64,000 nt of DNA from Thalassospira profundimaris (GTDB lineage Bacteria; Pseudomonadota; Alphaproteobacteria; Rhodospirillales; Thalassospiraceae), in assembly GCF_003326755.1 (NCBI RefSeq), contig NZ_JPWH01000010.1, positions 1-64,000 on the forward strand. The letters are read 5' to 3'. Positions 1-10,017 of this stretch are shown here, in pieces. Position 1 is the stretch's first letter. Every line of letters begins with the position of its first letter. Below the pieces are notes generated by a model. The model ran no database searches. It had not been told where the DNA came from and was given only the letters and a program-made list of their open reading frames with translations. Both the position numbers and the translations under genes were made by a program.

Positions 1-1828
1 TCTTGACCTCGGCGGCAACCACGGCAAAGCCTTTGCCGGCATCACCGGCACGGGCGGCCTCGATGGTGGCATTCAGGGCCAGAAGGTTGGTTTGTTCGGC
101 GATGTCGGTAATCAGGGCGATGACTTCGCCAATACGGTTGGCCGACTGCGACAGGCTGTTGACCAGTTCGTTGGTTTCGCGCGCCTTTTGCGCGGCATCG
201 TTGGAGATCCGGGTTGATTCGGCCATTTGCCGATTGATTTCGGCATTCGAGGCCGAAAGTTCCTCGGTGGCGGCGGCAACGGTTTCGACATTGCCGGTCG
301 CTTCCTGGGCCGAGGAGGCGACATCCTCGCTTTGCGTGGAAACAAGATCCGCGCTTTGGCTCATTTGCCCGGAAACCCCCTGAAGCTGTTCGGCAAGGGC
401 GGCAATTTCGCCAACCGCACTTTCCACTTCGCCCTGCAGGGTATCGGCAAGGGTCAGCAATTCGTCCCGCAGGCTTTCATTGCGCTCCCGGTTGAGGCGT
501 TCTTCTTCGGCCTGCATGTCGCGGACTTTGAGGGCATTTTCCTTAAACACCTCGACCGCCCGGCCCATTGCGGTAATTTCGTCATTGCCGCGCACGGGGA
601 CGGCAACATCAAGATTGCCGCCGGCCAGCGTTACCATCGTTTTTTGCAATCCGTCGAGGCGACGCAGCAGGCTGCCCCGAACATAAATGACATAAATGGC
701 AAGCGAGAGCAGGATGGCCACGATACCAACGGCATAAAGCACGGCCGAGCTTTGTTCTTGAAGGGTTTCCGCACTGGCGGCGGATGAATCGACCTTGTTT
801 TGCAGGGCGTCAACCAGCTTTGTGACATTGTCACGCAATGAATCTGCTGCTGTGGCACTTTGGGCAACAAATTTTTGTGCGGTTTCTGTGGCTTCCAGTT
901 CTTTGCTCCGCAGGGTCGGGATGCTTTCATCGCCGACCGAGAGCTTTTCCATACTGTCGATAAGCTTGTTATAGAAGGCCTTGAGTTTGTCGTTGTCCAT
1001 GCCGTTGATCAGGTTGCGGGCATCAGCATAATTGCCGCGCACACGAACGGAAACGATTGAAAGCTTTACAGGCTGGGTTTCGGTGCTGGCCGATACGATC
1101 ATATTGGTCGCGGTTGCACCCTGACGTTCGATATTGAGGATCGGGGCACGGGTCTGCACGGCATCGTGCAGTTTGTAATATTCCTTGAGCAGGTCTTCCT
1201 TGCTCATTGTTATGACATTGACCGGATCCTCGCGCAGCCGTTTAACCGTGGCATGCGCTTGCGAAATATCGTTCTGTGTATAGGACAGCAACGGCTTTAG
1301 CGTGTCGCTATAGCGTTTGCTGAGTTCCTGAAATTCCTGGGTTTTGTCGGCTTTTTCCGTGGAAATCGCAAAACGCGACTGTGTGGCCTCGTGCAGAGAT
1401 GTCAGGGTTTGTTCAAGCTGTTCACGGTTGGAGTCAATCTGGTCAAGAATTTCCGGTTCAAGACCCGCCTCGCGCAATTGGTCGATTTTGCCTTTCATCC
1501 CGATCAGGCGCTGATCCAGTTCGTCTTTGACGGCCTGTTCTTCTTTCGGGCTGGCAGCCGCGATGATCCGCGGGGCGATGGCAACAATTTCCGCACTTTC
1601 CGTTGCAAGCTGCTGTGCTGCAAACATCGGGGGCAGTTTTTCTTCGGTAATATCGGCCAGTGTGACGCCAAAACGTCCGAAGGCAAATACCCCGACGACA
1701 ACGGCAGCGACGGCCATCAGGCCGACCAGGGCAAAGGAAATCAGAAGTTTGCCTTTTACGCCCAGACCGGCACCAGGTTTTTTATTCGCATTTTTTGGCC
1801 GTTTCGGGTTCCCTGTTTTTTTTCCCAT
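1..1828 (-). CDS. methyl-accepting chemotaxis protein (3' end outside window)
   Basis: Translation of the minus strand from ATG 1828 gives 609 residues still open at base 1. A basic N-terminus is followed by a membrane segment at about residues 28-50, a long, mostly helical periplasmic sensor region, a second membrane segment at about 360-380, a HAMP-like stretch, then the coiled-coil signalling domain. The conserved hairpin tip ([18 protein letters not shown], then [10 protein letters not shown]) lies just before the window edge, so the protein should bind CheA/CheW at the pole. The start is supported by AGGTAGGA shortly upstream of the ATG. No methylation-site C-terminus or CheR-docking tail can be judged. 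The ligand is unknown. The family call is firm from the signalling tip. Confidence 0.93.
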   Translation of the reverse strand, partial: MGKKTGNPKRPKNANKKPGAGLGVKGKLLISFALVGLMAVAAVVVGVFAFGRFGVTLADITEEKLPPMFAAQQLATESAEIVAIAPRIIAAASPKEEQAVKDELDQRLIGMKGKIDQLREAGLEPEILDQIDSNREQLEQTLTSLHEATQSRFAISTEKADKTQEFQELSKRYSDTLKPLLSYTQNDISQAHATVKRLREDPVNVITMSKEDLLKEYYKLHDAVQTRAPILNIERQGATATNMIVSASTETQPVKLSIVSVRVRGNYADARNLINGMDNDKLKAFYNKLIDSMEKLSVGDESIPTLRSKELEATETAQKFVAQSATAADSLRDNVTKLVDALQNKVDSSAASAETLQEQSSAVLYAVGIVAILLSLAIYVIYVRGSLLRRLDGLQKTMVTLAGGNLDVAVPVRGNDEITAMGRAVEVFKENALKVRDMQAEEERLNRERNESLRDELLTLADTLQGEVESAVGEIAALAEQLQGVSGQMSQSADLVSTQSEDVASSAQEATGNVETVAAATEELSASNAEINRQMAESTRISNDAAQKARETNELVNSLSQSANRIGEVIALITDIAEQTNLLALNATIEAARAGDAGKGFAVVAAEVK

Positions 1829-2337
1829 TCTGTCCTACCTTTTTGTTGTACCGGCGTTCCTTTTCACCGGTTTTAAGAGGCACGGACCTTTATTAAGGTT
1901 TCCGTTAATTCGCTCTTCCCCTTGTTTGACGCCTGTGTGGAGGCTCAAACCCGACAATATTAATTTGTTGTGTTTTTTCTTCTGACGATATTGTTGCATT
2001 CTGCCGTGCTCTGCAATAGCCAAGCCGGGTTTGACACATAAAAAGCAGGTTGTTTCGCCAGACGCACAATATCGGCATGAATGTACTGTTCAGGCTGAAA
2101 TTGGCGGTTTGCGTTGAGGTTGTGCGTGCGACCGCTGGACCTTGGCGCGCAAACACGTTATAGGAGCGTGCGTCGCGTTCGCCTGCAGGATGCCTCGGCA
2201 GTCTGACGGCTGCGAATGCAAGACAGTTTTTCATAATGTCGGACGGGTTACGGATACGATATGTATCTGCCCTGGTCTGATCGGGGCCCGGGCGGCACCA
2301 GATCGATAACATAGTTCAAGAATACAGGTTTCAGGTT
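1829..2337. other. intergenic region between the MCP gene and yebC
   Basis: About 500 bp between two divergent genes, presumably holding both promoters. I see no convincing open frame, tRNA or strong hairpin-plus-T-run here. The yebC start is preceded only by a weak Shine-Dalgarno-like CAGG. Confidence 0.6.
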
Positions 2338-3084
2338 ATGGCCGGTCATTCCCAGTTTAAAAACATCATGCACCGCAAGGGCGCGCAGGACAAAAAGCGC
2401 GCCAAGATTTTTACCAAACTTGCCCGTGAAATCACGGTTTCGGCAAAGATCAGCGAAGACATCAACAGCAATCCGCGTTTGCGCGCCGCGATTGCGGCTG
2501 CCCGCGGGCAGAATATGCCCAAGGACAATATCGACCGCGCCATTAAAAAGGCGCAGGGTGCGGGCGAAGGCGATAACTTTGAAGAAGTCCGTTACGAAGG
2601 TTACGGGACGGCCGGTGTCGCTGTGATCGTCGAAGCCCTGACCGATAACCGCAACCGTACGGCCTCCGAAGTGCGCGCGGCCTTTACCAAACATGGCGGC
2701 AACCTGGGCGAAACCGGTTCGGTGGGCTTTATGTTCAACCGTATCGGCGAAATCGTGTACCCCGCCGACAAGGGCGATGCCGATACCATTTTTGAAGCAG
2801 CCCTTGAAGCCGGTGCTGCCAATGTGGAATCGGACGATGAAAACCACGTGATCGAAACCGAAATCGAGGATTTGAACGCGGTTCGCGAGGCCCTGACCGA
2901 AACCTTTGGCGACCCGGAAAGTGCCAAGCTGGTTTTCCGTCCGGTGACAACAGCGGAAATTTCGGTAGATCAGGCACAAAGCATCATGAAACTTGTTGAT
3001 GTGCTTGAAGACAATGATGATGTCCAGAATGTCTGGACCAATGTTGAATGGACCGACGAAATCGTCGCGGCCCTGGATAACTGA
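2338..3084 (+). CDS. yebC: YebC/PmpR family regulatory protein
   Basis: The 248-residue product has the hallmark N-terminus [18 protein letters not shown] and the family's usual length (about 240-250). YebC/TACO1 proteins were long annotated as transcriptional regulators (PmpR), and some members are reported to help ribosomes through difficult sequences such as proline runs. In many proteobacteria yebC sits directly before ruvC, as here. A strong terminator follows the stop, so it is probably transcribed separately from ruvCAB. No unusual features. Identification is firm; whether it acts on DNA or on ribosomes in this organism is open. Confidence 0.96.
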   Translation: MAGHSQFKNIMHRKGAQDKKRAKIFTKLAREITVSAKISEDINSNPRLRAAIAAARGQNMPKDNIDRAIKKAQGAGEGDNFEEVRYEGYGTAGVAVIVEALTDNRNRTASEVRAAFTKHGGNLGETGSVGFMFNRIGEIVYPADKGDADTIFEAALEAGAANVESDDENHVIETEIEDLNAVREALTETFGDPESAKLVFRPVTTAEISVDQAQSIMKLVDVLEDNDDVQNVWTNVEWTDEIVAALDN

Positions 3085-3093
3085 TCTTGCCTG

Positions 3094-3130
3094 CGCCCGT
3101 CATTTTGCTTTGAATGACGGGCGTATTTTA
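3094..3130 (+). terminator. intrinsic terminator after yebC
   Basis: A perfect 11-bp stem (CGCCCGTCATT paired with AATGACGGGCG, 8-nt loop) is followed by TATTTTA. It lies between yebC and ruvC, about 50 bp before the ruvC start. Confidence 0.85.
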
Positions 3131-3178
3131 TTTGGGCCGCTGGCCCGTTTCCTGAAAATAACAACAGGTGATTGTCAC

Positions 3179-3700
3179 GTGGTCAGGGTTCTTGGCATTG
3201 ATCCCGGTCTTCAGCGCACCGGATGGGGTGTGATTGACCTTCATGACAATCATATGCGCCATGTTGCCAATGGCGTTGTCAGTTCCACCCAGTCGCTTTC
3301 GCTGGCCGAACGGCTGGTGCAGCTTTTTTCCGGCCTGACCGACATTATTAATGAATGGTCGCCCGATGAAGCCGCAATTGAAGAAACCTTCGTTAATAAA
3401 AACCCGGTTTCGACCCTGAAACTGGGGCAGGCGCGCGGGGCAGCCCTGCTGGCACCGGCACGATTGGGCATTCCGGTTACGGAATATACACCCAATGCTG
3501 TTAAAAAGACGGTGGTCGGGGCCGGACATGCGGCCAAACAGCAGGTGGAAATGATGGTTTCAACCCTGTTGCCGGGCTGTCAAATTGCCGGTCCCGATGC
3601 GGCAGATGCGCTGGCGGTGGCAATTTGCCATGCCCAGCATGCAGGAACCCGTGCCATGATGAACCGGTATCACAACCAGAATGGGGGCTCGGCGCGATGA
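3179..3700 (+). CDS. ruvC: Holliday junction endodeoxyribonuclease RuvC
   Basis: RuvC cuts four-way junctions symmetrically during recombinational repair, together with RuvAB. The reading frame is open further upstream, but homology begins at GTG 3179 ([10 protein letters not shown]), giving 173 residues, the same as E. coli RuvC. Visible catalytic acids of the RNase H-like fold are the Asp in LGIDPG, the Glu in AIEETF and the C-terminal DAADA cluster. The stop overlaps the ruvA start (ATGA), indicating translational coupling. An ATG start about 60 codons upstream would run through the yebC terminator and is unlikely. Confidence 0.95.
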   Translation: MVRVLGIDPGLQRTGWGVIDLHDNHMRHVANGVVSSTQSLSLAERLVQLFSGLTDIINEWSPDEAAIEETFVNKNPVSTLKLGQARGAALLAPARLGIPVTEYTPNAVKKTVVGAGHAAKQQVEMMVSTLLPGCQIAGPDAADALAVAICHAQHAGTRAMMNRYHNQNGGSAR

Positions 3701-4398
3701 TCGCCAAATTGCGCGGCATTGTCGATTTTATCGGCGAAGATCATGTCATTATTGATGTGAATGGTGTGGGCTATCTGGTTTTTGCCTCGCGCCGGACACT
3801 CTCCTTGATGCCGCCCGTCGGCGGGGATGCCGGTTTGATCATCGAAACCCATGTGCGCGAAGATCATATTCATCTTTATGGCTTTGCCGACAACACCGAA
3901 AAACAATGGTTTGCCCTGTTAACAACCGTTCAGGGGGTTGGGGCCAAGGTCGGCCTTGCCATTTTGTCGGTTTTGTCTCCGACCGATCTTTTGCGTGCGC
4001 TGGCATCCCAGGATACGACGGCGCTGTGCCGGGCACCCGGTGTGGGGGCCAAGGTAGCAACCCGCATTGTTGGCGAATTGAAAGACAAGGCCGCCAAACT
4101 GAATTTGGGCCCGGTTGCGGCACCGGCGGTTGCGCCTGCGGCTGCACCTGTTGCGGAAACAGCCGGTACGAAAACAAAATCCTCCCGTAAAAAGGCAGCA
4201 CCTGTTGAAGCTGCCGCATCCGAAGCGCCGGTGATTGATGATGGCGCGATCATGGCCGATGCGGTTTCGGCGCTGGTGAATTTGGGGTATGGCCGCTCCG
4301 AGGCCTTTGGGGCGGTGGGCAAGGCCGCACAAAATGCAGGCGAAAACCGAAACCTGGATACCCTGATCCGCTTGGGCCTGAAGGAGCTTAGCGCGTGA
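3697..4398 (+). CDS. ruvA: Holliday junction helicase subunit RuvA
   Basis: RuvA binds the Holliday junction as a tetramer and loads RuvB. The start ATG 3697 overlaps the ruvC stop by 4 nt, giving 233 residues. Domain I ([21 protein letters not shown]) and the helix-hairpin-helix domain II ([13 protein letters not shown], then [13 protein letters not shown]) are typical. Domain III, which contacts RuvB, is at the C-terminus (from about residue 187). Between II and III is an expanded linker rich in Ala, Pro and Lys (about residues 140-185), making the protein about 30 residues longer than E. coli RuvA. The stop overlaps the GTG start of ruvB. Confidence 0.96.
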   Translation: MIAKLRGIVDFIGEDHVIIDVNGVGYLVFASRRTLSLMPPVGGDAGLIIETHVREDHIHLYGFADNTEKQWFALLTTVQGVGAKVGLAILSVLSPTDLLRALASQDTTALCRAPGVGAKVATRIVGELKDKAAKLNLGPVAAPAVAPAAAPVAETAGTKTKSSRKKAAPVEAAASEAPVIDDGAIMADAVSALVNLGYGRSEAFGAVGKAAQNAGENRNLDTLIRLGLKELSA

Positions 4399-5474
4399 AC
4401 GAGGAAAATGACCGCCTGCTCAGTGGGGAACGCAACGCCGAAGACCGCCAGGAAGGGTCTTTGCGCCCGCGCAGGCTGGATGATTTTACCGGCCAGAAAG
4501 AAGTGCGCGAAAACCTGGATGTGTTCATTCAGGCGGCCCGTGGGCGCGAAGAGGCAATGGACCATGTGCTGTTTTTCGGGCCGCCGGGCCTGGGTAAAAC
4601 CACATTGTCGCAAATTGTCGCCAGCGAACTGGGTGTTGGTTTTCGTGCCACCTCTGGCCCGGTGATTGCCAAGGCGGGGGACCTTGCGGCCCTTTTGACC
4701 AATTTGCAGCCCCGTGATGTGCTGTTTATTGACGAAATCCATCGTCTCAACCCGGCGGTTGAAGAAATTCTGTATCCGGCGATGGAGGATTTCCAGCTTG
4801 ACCTGATCATTGGCGAGGGGCCCGCAGCACGGTCCGTGCGGATTGATTTGCCACCCTTTACCCTGGTGGGGGCCACAACCAGGTCCGGGCTTTTGACAAC
4901 GCCGCTACGTGACCGTTTTGGCATTCCGCTGCGATTGCGGTTTTACGAGCCGGAAGAACTGGTTGATATTGTCGCGCGTGGGGCAAAGCTGCTTAATTTT
5001 GACATGACCCGCGATGGCGCAATGGAAATTGCCCGCCGGTCAAGGGGAACGCCGCGCATTGCCGGGCGTTTGTTACGCCGGGTAAGAGACTTTGCCGTCG
5101 TTGCCGGCAAGTCGCCGGTCAATGCCTTTATTGCCGATGCGGCCTTGACGCGGCTGGAAGTTGATAATCTGGGTCTTGATAGCCAGGACCGCCGGTATCT
5201 GACTTGTATTGCCAGCAATTATGGCGGCGGGCCGGTGGGCGTGGATACGCTGGCGGCAGCTCTTTCGGAAGAACGCGATACCATCGAGGATGTGATCGAA
5301 CCCTATTTGTTGCAGCAGGGGCTGATTCAGCGAACGCCGCGCGGGCGAATGCTGGGTGTTAAGGGGTTTAACCATCTTGGATTGACGCCGCCCCGCAGTC
5401 AGGCCGGTGTGCCCATGTCGGACCTGTTTGAAAGCGAAGCCCTGAAAAATTCAAATGACGAAGGTGACGCATGA
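4395..5474 (+). CDS. ruvB: Holliday junction branch-migration ATPase RuvB
   Basis: This AAA+ motor drives branch migration with RuvA. The 359-residue product starts at GTG 4395, overlapping ruvA by 4 nt. Walker A is GPPGLGKTT, Walker B is LFIDEIHRL, and the sensor region reads [18 protein letters not shown] with the arginine finger. The winged-helix domain that touches DNA occupies the C-terminal part ([18 protein letters not shown], then TPRGRMLG). The C-terminal tail is slightly longer than in E. coli. The stop overlaps the ybgC start, joining recombination genes to the Tol-Pal genes in one transcription unit. Confidence 0.97.
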   Translation: MNEENDRLLSGERNAEDRQEGSLRPRRLDDFTGQKEVRENLDVFIQAARGREEAMDHVLFFGPPGLGKTTLSQIVASELGVGFRATSGPVIAKAGDLAALLTNLQPRDVLFIDEIHRLNPAVEEILYPAMEDFQLDLIIGEGPAARSVRIDLPPFTLVGATTRSGLLTTPLRDRFGIPLRLRFYEPEELVDIVARGAKLLNFDMTRDGAMEIARRSRGTPRIAGRLLRRVRDFAVVAGKSPVNAFIADAALTRLEVDNLGLDSQDRRYLTCIASNYGGGPVGVDTLAAALSEERDTIEDVIEPYLLQQGLIQRTPRGRMLGVKGFNHLGLTPPRSQAGVPMSDLFESEALKNSNDEGDA

Positions 5475-5920
5475 GCGACGCGCTTTTGGGAACCATTGAC
5501 GGAAAACGCCACATCTACCCGTTTTGCGTGTTTTATGAGGATACCGATGCCGGTGGAATTGTGTATCACGCGCAATACCTTGCCTTTGCCGAGCGTGGCC
5601 GGACGTCAATGGTGAATTTATTGGGTTTTTCCAATAGAAACATTGCCGAACGCCACAAAGTTGCCATAGCGGTTCGACATTGTACCGTCGATTTCCGTCG
5701 GGCTGCGCGGCTTGAGGACCGGTTGACTGTGGAAAGTCGATTGATCCGAATGGGCGGTGCGTCACTGGGGTTTGAGCAAAAAATCATGCGTGATGGCGAG
5801 GAACTGGTCGTGATCGATATCGTTCTGGCCTGCATGTCGCTTGAAACCTTCAAGGCGCAACGCCTGCCGGATGAAGTAAGAAATGTGTTCAGTGACTATC
5901 TGGATGTGAACGAGGGCTAA
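5471..5920 (+). CDS. ybgC: acyl-CoA thioesterase YbgC (tol-pal associated)
   Basis: A 149-residue hot-dog-fold thioesterase. The motif [23 protein letters not shown] carries the catalytic Asp seen in YbgC proteins, which hydrolyse acyl-CoA and are linked to phospholipid metabolism at the membrane. It is the canonical first gene of tol-pal clusters, and here overlaps ruvB by 4 nt and precedes tolQ by 7 nt. No odd features. Confidence 0.94.
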   Translation: MSDALLGTIDGKRHIYPFCVFYEDTDAGGIVYHAQYLAFAERGRTSMVNLLGFSNRNIAERHKVAIAVRHCTVDFRRAARLEDRLTVESRLIRMGGASLGFEQKIMRDGEELVVIDIVLACMSLETFKAQRLPDEVRNVFSDYLDVNEG

Positions 5921-5927
5921 AGAAACG

Positions 5928-6659
5928 ATGGAAAATCAGGTTGTCGATGCCGTGTCGCTTGGCCAGTCGGTGATGGCGCATGACATGTCGATGTGGGGGC
6001 TGTTTGTCCAGGCCGGTCTGGTCGTCAAGGTGATCATGATCGGTCTTTTGCTGTCATCCGTCTGGGTGTGGGCAATTGTCTTTGAAAAAGTCTTTCGCTT
6101 GCGCAAATTGCGCGCCCAGGCCAACCAGTTTGAAGAGGCTTTCTGGTCGGGCGGGTCGCTTGAAGACCTGTATGATCGCATTGCCGACCGGCCCAAAGAC
6201 CCGATGGCGGCGATATTTGTCTCGGCCATGCGCGAATGGCGCAGGTCCAATGCGCGCGGTGTTCACGGCGAAACCATGCGCGCGCGCCTGCAGCAGCGCC
6301 TTGAACGGGCGATGGAAGTCACCCTGGGTCGGGAAATGGACAGTGTTGAAAAATACATGACCTTTCTGGCCTCTGTCGGCTCGACAGCACCGTTTGTCGG
6401 GCTGTTTGGCACGGTGTGGGGCATTATGGCGTCGTTCCAGTCAATCGCGGCGTCCAAAAACACCTCGCTTGCGGTGGTGGCACCCGGTATTGCCGAGGCC
6501 CTGTTTGCAACGGCCATTGGCCTTGTTGCCGCGATCCCGGCTGTTGTCGCCTATAACAAAATCTCAAGCGATCTGAACCGTTATGGCAACCGGCTGGAAG
6601 CCTTTGTTGACGAATTCAGTTCGATCCTTTCGCGCCAGCTTGATGAAAAACGGGATTAA
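5928..6659 (+). CDS. tolQ: TolQ, inner-membrane proton-channel subunit of Tol-Pal
   Basis: TolQ and TolR form the proton-motive-force-driven stator that energises TolA, keeping the outer membrane tethered during division. The 243-residue product has three membrane segments: an N-terminal one (about residues 25-46, VVKVIMIGLLLSSVWVWAIV) and a pair in the MotA/ExbB domain (VGSTAPFVGLFGTVWGIM and the region around AEALFATAIGLVAAIPAVVAYN). It is followed after 3 nt by tolR. Length and motifs are standard. Confidence 0.97.
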   Translation: MENQVVDAVSLGQSVMAHDMSMWGLFVQAGLVVKVIMIGLLLSSVWVWAIVFEKVFRLRKLRAQANQFEEAFWSGGSLEDLYDRIADRPKDPMAAIFVSAMREWRRSNARGVHGETMRARLQQRLERAMEVTLGREMDSVEKYMTFLASVGSTAPFVGLFGTVWGIMASFQSIAASKNTSLAVVAPGIAEALFATAIGLVAAIPAVVAYNKISSDLNRYGNRLEAFVDEFSSILSRQLDEKRD

Positions 6660-6662
6660 TTT

Positions 6663-7124
6663 ATGGGCGCACAACTAGCTTCTGGAAATTCCGGCGGCGG
6701 GCGTCGCCGTGGTCGTCGGGGGCGCGGTAATCGTCGCGCCATGAGCGACATCAACGTCACCCCGATGGTTGACGTGATGCTGGTGCTCCTTGTGATTTTC
6801 ATGGTGACGGCCCCCCTGATTACGGCAGGGGTTGATGTTGACCTGCCCAAGGCCAGCGCCACCCAGATGACCGGGCAGGATGAACCCCTGGTGGTGTCCC
6901 TGACCAAGGATGGCGATATTTATTTGATGGATAGTGAGGTAAACCGGGATGACCTGGTGGCGAAACTGCGCGCCATTACCGAAAACAAGCAGGATACCCG
7001 TATCTTTGTGAAGGGTGACAAGGCAGTGGACTATGGCCAGGTCATGGATTTGATGGGGCGTATCAACGAGGCAGGTTTCAGCAAGGTTGCCCTGATTGCC
7101 GACCTGCCGGAAAAGGGCAAATAA
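6663..7124 (+). CDS. tolR: TolR, inner-membrane stator subunit of Tol-Pal
   Basis: An ExbD/TolR family protein of 153 residues. A Gly/Arg-rich cytoplasmic N-terminus is followed by SDINVTPMVDVMLVLLVIFMV, whose membrane Asp is the conserved proton-relay residue, and a periplasmic domain ending in ALIADLPEKGK. The arginine run (GRRRGRRGRGNRR) is longer than in E. coli. It sits 3 nt after tolQ and 6 nt before tolA. Confidence 0.96.
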   Translation: MGAQLASGNSGGGRRRGRRGRGNRRAMSDINVTPMVDVMLVLLVIFMVTAPLITAGVDVDLPKASATQMTGQDEPLVVSLTKDGDIYLMDSEVNRDDLVAKLRAITENKQDTRIFVKGDKAVDYGQVMDLMGRINEAGFSKVALIADLPEKGK

Positions 7125-7130
7125 GCGGTC

Positions 7131-8171
7131 ATGCTGCGGAATGTGCTGATTTCACTGGCGGTACATGTGGCGATATTGCTGATCGCCTATTTCGGCTTGC
7201 CTGATTTGTTTAAACCCGAACCGCTGGAAATGCAGTCGGTATCGGTGGATGTGGTGACGGTGGATGAATTTGCCGCCGCCCAGAAAAAGGCACCGCCGCT
7301 GCCCAAGCCCGATACCAAACCGGCGGCCAAGCCGGTGCAAAAGGAAAAACCGACACCCGCGCCCGAGCCAAAACCCCAGCCGAAGCCGGAACCTAAACCC
7401 GAGCCAAAGCCGGAGCCTAAACCCGTTCCCAAACCGGAACCCAAGCCCGAGCCGAAACCGGAGCCAAAGCCCGAACCCAAGCCGAAACCCGAGGTTAAAA
7501 AGGCCCCGGAAGCTGCCCCCGTGCCTGAAAGTGATGCGGGCGAATTAAAGCCCAAGCCAAAGCCGCAAGAAAAGAAACCCGAGCCGAAGCCCGAACCCAA
7601 GCCGGAAAAGAAACCGGAACCGGCAAAAAAGCCGGAGCCAAAACCCAAGCCTGAGCCGAAACCGGAACCCAAACCGGAAAAGAAACCGGAGCCAAAGCCC
7701 GAGCCGAAGAAAAAGGAAGAGCCGCAGCGAACCCTTGCCGATATTTTGAAAGATGTTCGCAAGACGGAGGCAAAGTCGGAACCGGTCCCCGAACAGCCCG
7801 ATCAGAAACCGGCAAAGGACGCATCGAGTGAACAGACGGCAACCCGCCTGTCGGATCGTTTGACCATGAGCGAGCTTGATGCGCTGAAACGTCAGATTGC
7901 GCAGTGCTGGAACCCGCCGGTGGGCTCCAAGGATGCCGATTTTGTGGTTTATCTGAATATTCAGGTTAATCCGGATCGGACGGTACGCTATGCCGAAATC
8001 GCCAATCGCAATGAAATTGGCAATGATCCGTCAAAACGGACAGTTGCTGAAAGTGCATTGCGGGCGGTTTTGAACCCGGCTTGCAGCCCGCTGAAGCTGC
8101 CGGCGAATAAATATGACCTGTGGAATACAGTCGTCATGACCTTTAACATGCGGGAGATGTTGGGTTTATAG
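7131..8171 (+). CDS. tolA: TolA, periplasm-spanning Tol-Pal protein with Pro/Lys/Glu rod
   Basis: TolA links the TolQR motor to TolB/Pal at the outer membrane. The 346-residue protein has one N-terminal membrane anchor (about residues 5-23), a very long Lys-Pro-Glu-Pro repeat region (about residues 55-200), and a C-terminal domain (about 240-346) beginning at [17 protein letters not shown] with two cysteines (QCW and PACSP), typical of alphaproteobacterial TolA/TonB C-terminal domains. E. coli TolA instead has an Ala-rich helical arm, so the spacer here is probably an extended polyproline-like rod as in TonB. Position after tolQR makes TolA the call rather than TonB. Confidence 0.93.
   Translation: MLRNVLISLAVHVAILLIAYFGLPDLFKPEPLEMQSVSVDVVTVDEFAAAQKKAPPLPKPDTKPAAKPVQKEKPTPAPEPKPQPKPEPKPEPKPEPKPVPKPEPKPEPKPEPKPEPKPKPEVKKAPEAAPVPESDAGELKPKPKPQEKKPEPKPEPKPEKKPEPAKKPEPKPKPEPKPEPKPEKKPEPKPEPKKKEEPQRTLADILKDVRKTEAKSEPVPEQPDQKPAKDASSEQTATRLSDRLTMSELDALKRQIAQCWNPPVGSKDADFVVYLNIQVNPDRTVRYAEIANRNEIGNDPSKRTVAESALRAVLNPACSPLKLPANKYDLWNTVVMTFNMREMLGL
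7357..7710 (+). repeat. low-complexity KPEP-coding repeat inside tolA
   Basis: Degenerate 12-nt units encoding Lys-Pro-Glu-Pro recur in runs, with variant codons (AAG/AAA, CCC/CCG/CCA, GAG/GAA). A non-repeat island near 7495-7550 ([17 protein letters not shown]) splits the tract into two blocks. Confidence 0.9.
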
Positions 8172-8517
8172 GGGGGATTGGCAAATATTCGGGGAATTGT
8201 GACGATTTCACCGTATTTTTGCCGGAATGATTGCCGATTTTTGTTTTTTAACGTCGGCTCTGCTTTGAAAACGCGGTCACGATACTGGCAAGCCGTTGAA
8301 GAAAGACAGGAATCGGACGAGAACGGGTGGCACTTTTGGAAAATGCTGCATAGCGAAATCTGCATGAAATGATCTGCTAAAATCGCATTGCTGACCTTTG
8401 AAAGTGCCGCTGGATAAAAAACAATTGTAGCGCAAATTCACGCTCAGTTTTGACACGCGTGAATTGACGGGTTAACGAGCTATCCTTTTGAAAACGCGTG
8501 GAGAAAAGCGAGGCAGA
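8172..8517. promoter_or_regulatory. tolA-tolB intergenic region with inverted repeat around a TTGACA
   Basis: A 346-bp gap separates tolQRA from tolB-pal-cpoB. A perfect 9-bp inverted repeat (AATTCACGC at 8435-8443 and GCGTGAATT at 8457-8465) flanks TTGACA at 8450-8455. This could be an operator over a -35 box or a 5' UTR hairpin. The matching -10 is weak. No gene is seen in the rest. Confidence 0.45.
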
Positions 8518-9888
8518 ATGACAAGCAAGACCAAGGCTTTTAAACGACACTGGCGTGTACGCGGGCTGGCTGGCCTGTGTGCCCTTGCCGTTGCTGTTGG
8601 CTTGACAGTTATTACAGCCGCCCCGGCGCGCGCCGAATTGCGTGTGGATATTACACGCGGTGAAGTGAAACCGATGCCGATCGCTGTGACAAGGTTCGCT
8701 GGCGAGGGCGTTTCGGAAACCGATGTCGGGCAGAATATTACAAATGTGATCAACAACGATCTGGCGCGCTCGGGTCTTTTCAAAACGATTGATGAAAAGG
8801 CCTTTATCCAGAGCGCCAGTTCGCTGGCGGTCAATCCCAACTTTGCCGAGTGGCGTACAATTGGCGCCCAGGCCCTGGTCAATGGCCGGGTCCTGACCGA
8901 GGCAAACGGGTTACTGCGGGTGGAATTTCGGTTGTGGGATGTTTTGGCCGAAAACCAGATGGCCGGTGTTGCGTATCGCACGCAGCCGGGCAACTGGCGG
9001 CGGATCGCCCACAAGATTGCCGACGAGATCTATAAACGCATAACCGGTGAGTCCGGGTATTTCGATACCCGCATCGTTTATGTCTCCGAATCGGGACCGG
9101 CGAGACAGCGGGTCAAGCGGCTGGCTATTATGGACCAGGATGGGGCTAACCACCGTTTCCTGACCGATGGCAAGTTTCTTGTTCTAAGCCCGCGTTTTTC
9201 GCCAACCGCCCAGGAAGTGGTCTATATGTCGTATTTCAACGACAAACCACGGGTTTATGTTCTGGATATTGATACCGGAGAGCTGGAACTGCTGGGGGAT
9301 TTCCCGGGGATGACGTTCGCCCCGAGATTTTCACCAGATGGCAATTCGGTGATCATGAGCCAGGCACTGGATGGCAATAGCGAAATTTACTCGCTGGATT
9401 TACGCACCCGCGAAAAGCGCCAGTTGACGCGGCACCCCGCGGTTGATACATCGCCTTCCTATTCGCCCGATGGATCGCGGATTGTTTTCAACTCGGACCG
9501 CAGTGGCGCACAACAACTTTACGTGATGAATGCAGATGGAAGTGGCGTGCAACGGATCAGTTTCGGGGGGGGGCTTTATTCAACCCCGGTCTGGTCTCCA
9601 CGTGGCGACCTGATTGCCTTCACGAAGACGCAGGGAGGTCAGTTCTATATTGGTGTCATGCGGCCAGATGGCAGTGGTGAACGGCTGCTGGCCAACGGGT
9701 ACCTCGTCGAGGCCCCGACATGGGCACCAAACGGCCGGGTTTTGATGTTTGATCGCCAGATCCCGTCCAAGGATGGAACCAAGGACCGATACCGCCTGTT
9801 TTCGATTGATCTTACCGGTTATAACGAGCGCGAGATCGTTACACCGGCGGATGGGTCGGATCCGGCATGGTCGCCCTTGATTCCCTGA
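8518..9888 (+). CDS. tolB: TolB, periplasmic beta-propeller of Tol-Pal
   Basis: TolB interacts with Pal and TolA in the periplasm. ATG 8518 is preferred, with GAGG just upstream; an in-frame TTG 30 nt earlier is the alternative. The product is 456 residues: a signal peptide (about 1-38, ending in APARAE), an N-terminal alpha/beta domain (about 40-180), and a beta-propeller with repeated blades marked by FSPDG/YSPDG and WSPRGD motifs. Length fits the family (about 430-460). It is followed by pal after 129 bp. Confidence 0.96.
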   Translation: MTSKTKAFKRHWRVRGLAGLCALAVAVGLTVITAAPARAELRVDITRGEVKPMPIAVTRFAGEGVSETDVGQNITNVINNDLARSGLFKTIDEKAFIQSASSLAVNPNFAEWRTIGAQALVNGRVLTEANGLLRVEFRLWDVLAENQMAGVAYRTQPGNWRRIAHKIADEIYKRITGESGYFDTRIVYVSESGPARQRVKRLAIMDQDGANHRFLTDGKFLVLSPRFSPTAQEVVYMSYFNDKPRVYVLDIDTGELELLGDFPGMTFAPRFSPDGNSVIMSQALDGNSEIYSLDLRTREKRQLTRHPAVDTSPSYSPDGSRIVFNSDRSGAQQLYVMNADGSGVQRISFGGGLYSTPVWSPRGDLIAFTKTQGGQFYIGVMRPDGSGERLLANGYLVEAPTWAPNGRVLMFDRQIPSKDGTKDRYRLFSIDLTGYNEREIVTPADGSDPAWSPLIP

Positions 9889-10017
9889 TTTCTCAATTGT
9901 ATAGTCATCGCGAAACACCGTATGCGATTCGTTTTTTAAACGTGCATGTGATGGTGTCGCGAGACATGGTAAAAACCAACTCGGGCGAATGCGTCCGGTG
10001 TTAAGGGGAAAACTTAA

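Noticed and set aside
2248..4742. Long antisense open frames opposite yebC, ruvC, ruvA and ruvB
   Set aside because: They mirror the codon bias of the real genes, with His/Arg/Gln-rich shadow composition and no start signals.
7357..7710. Regular repeat that might suggest a CRISPR or tandem-repeat locus
   Set aside because: The 12-nt units are in frame and encode the TolA KPEP rod; there are no spacers.
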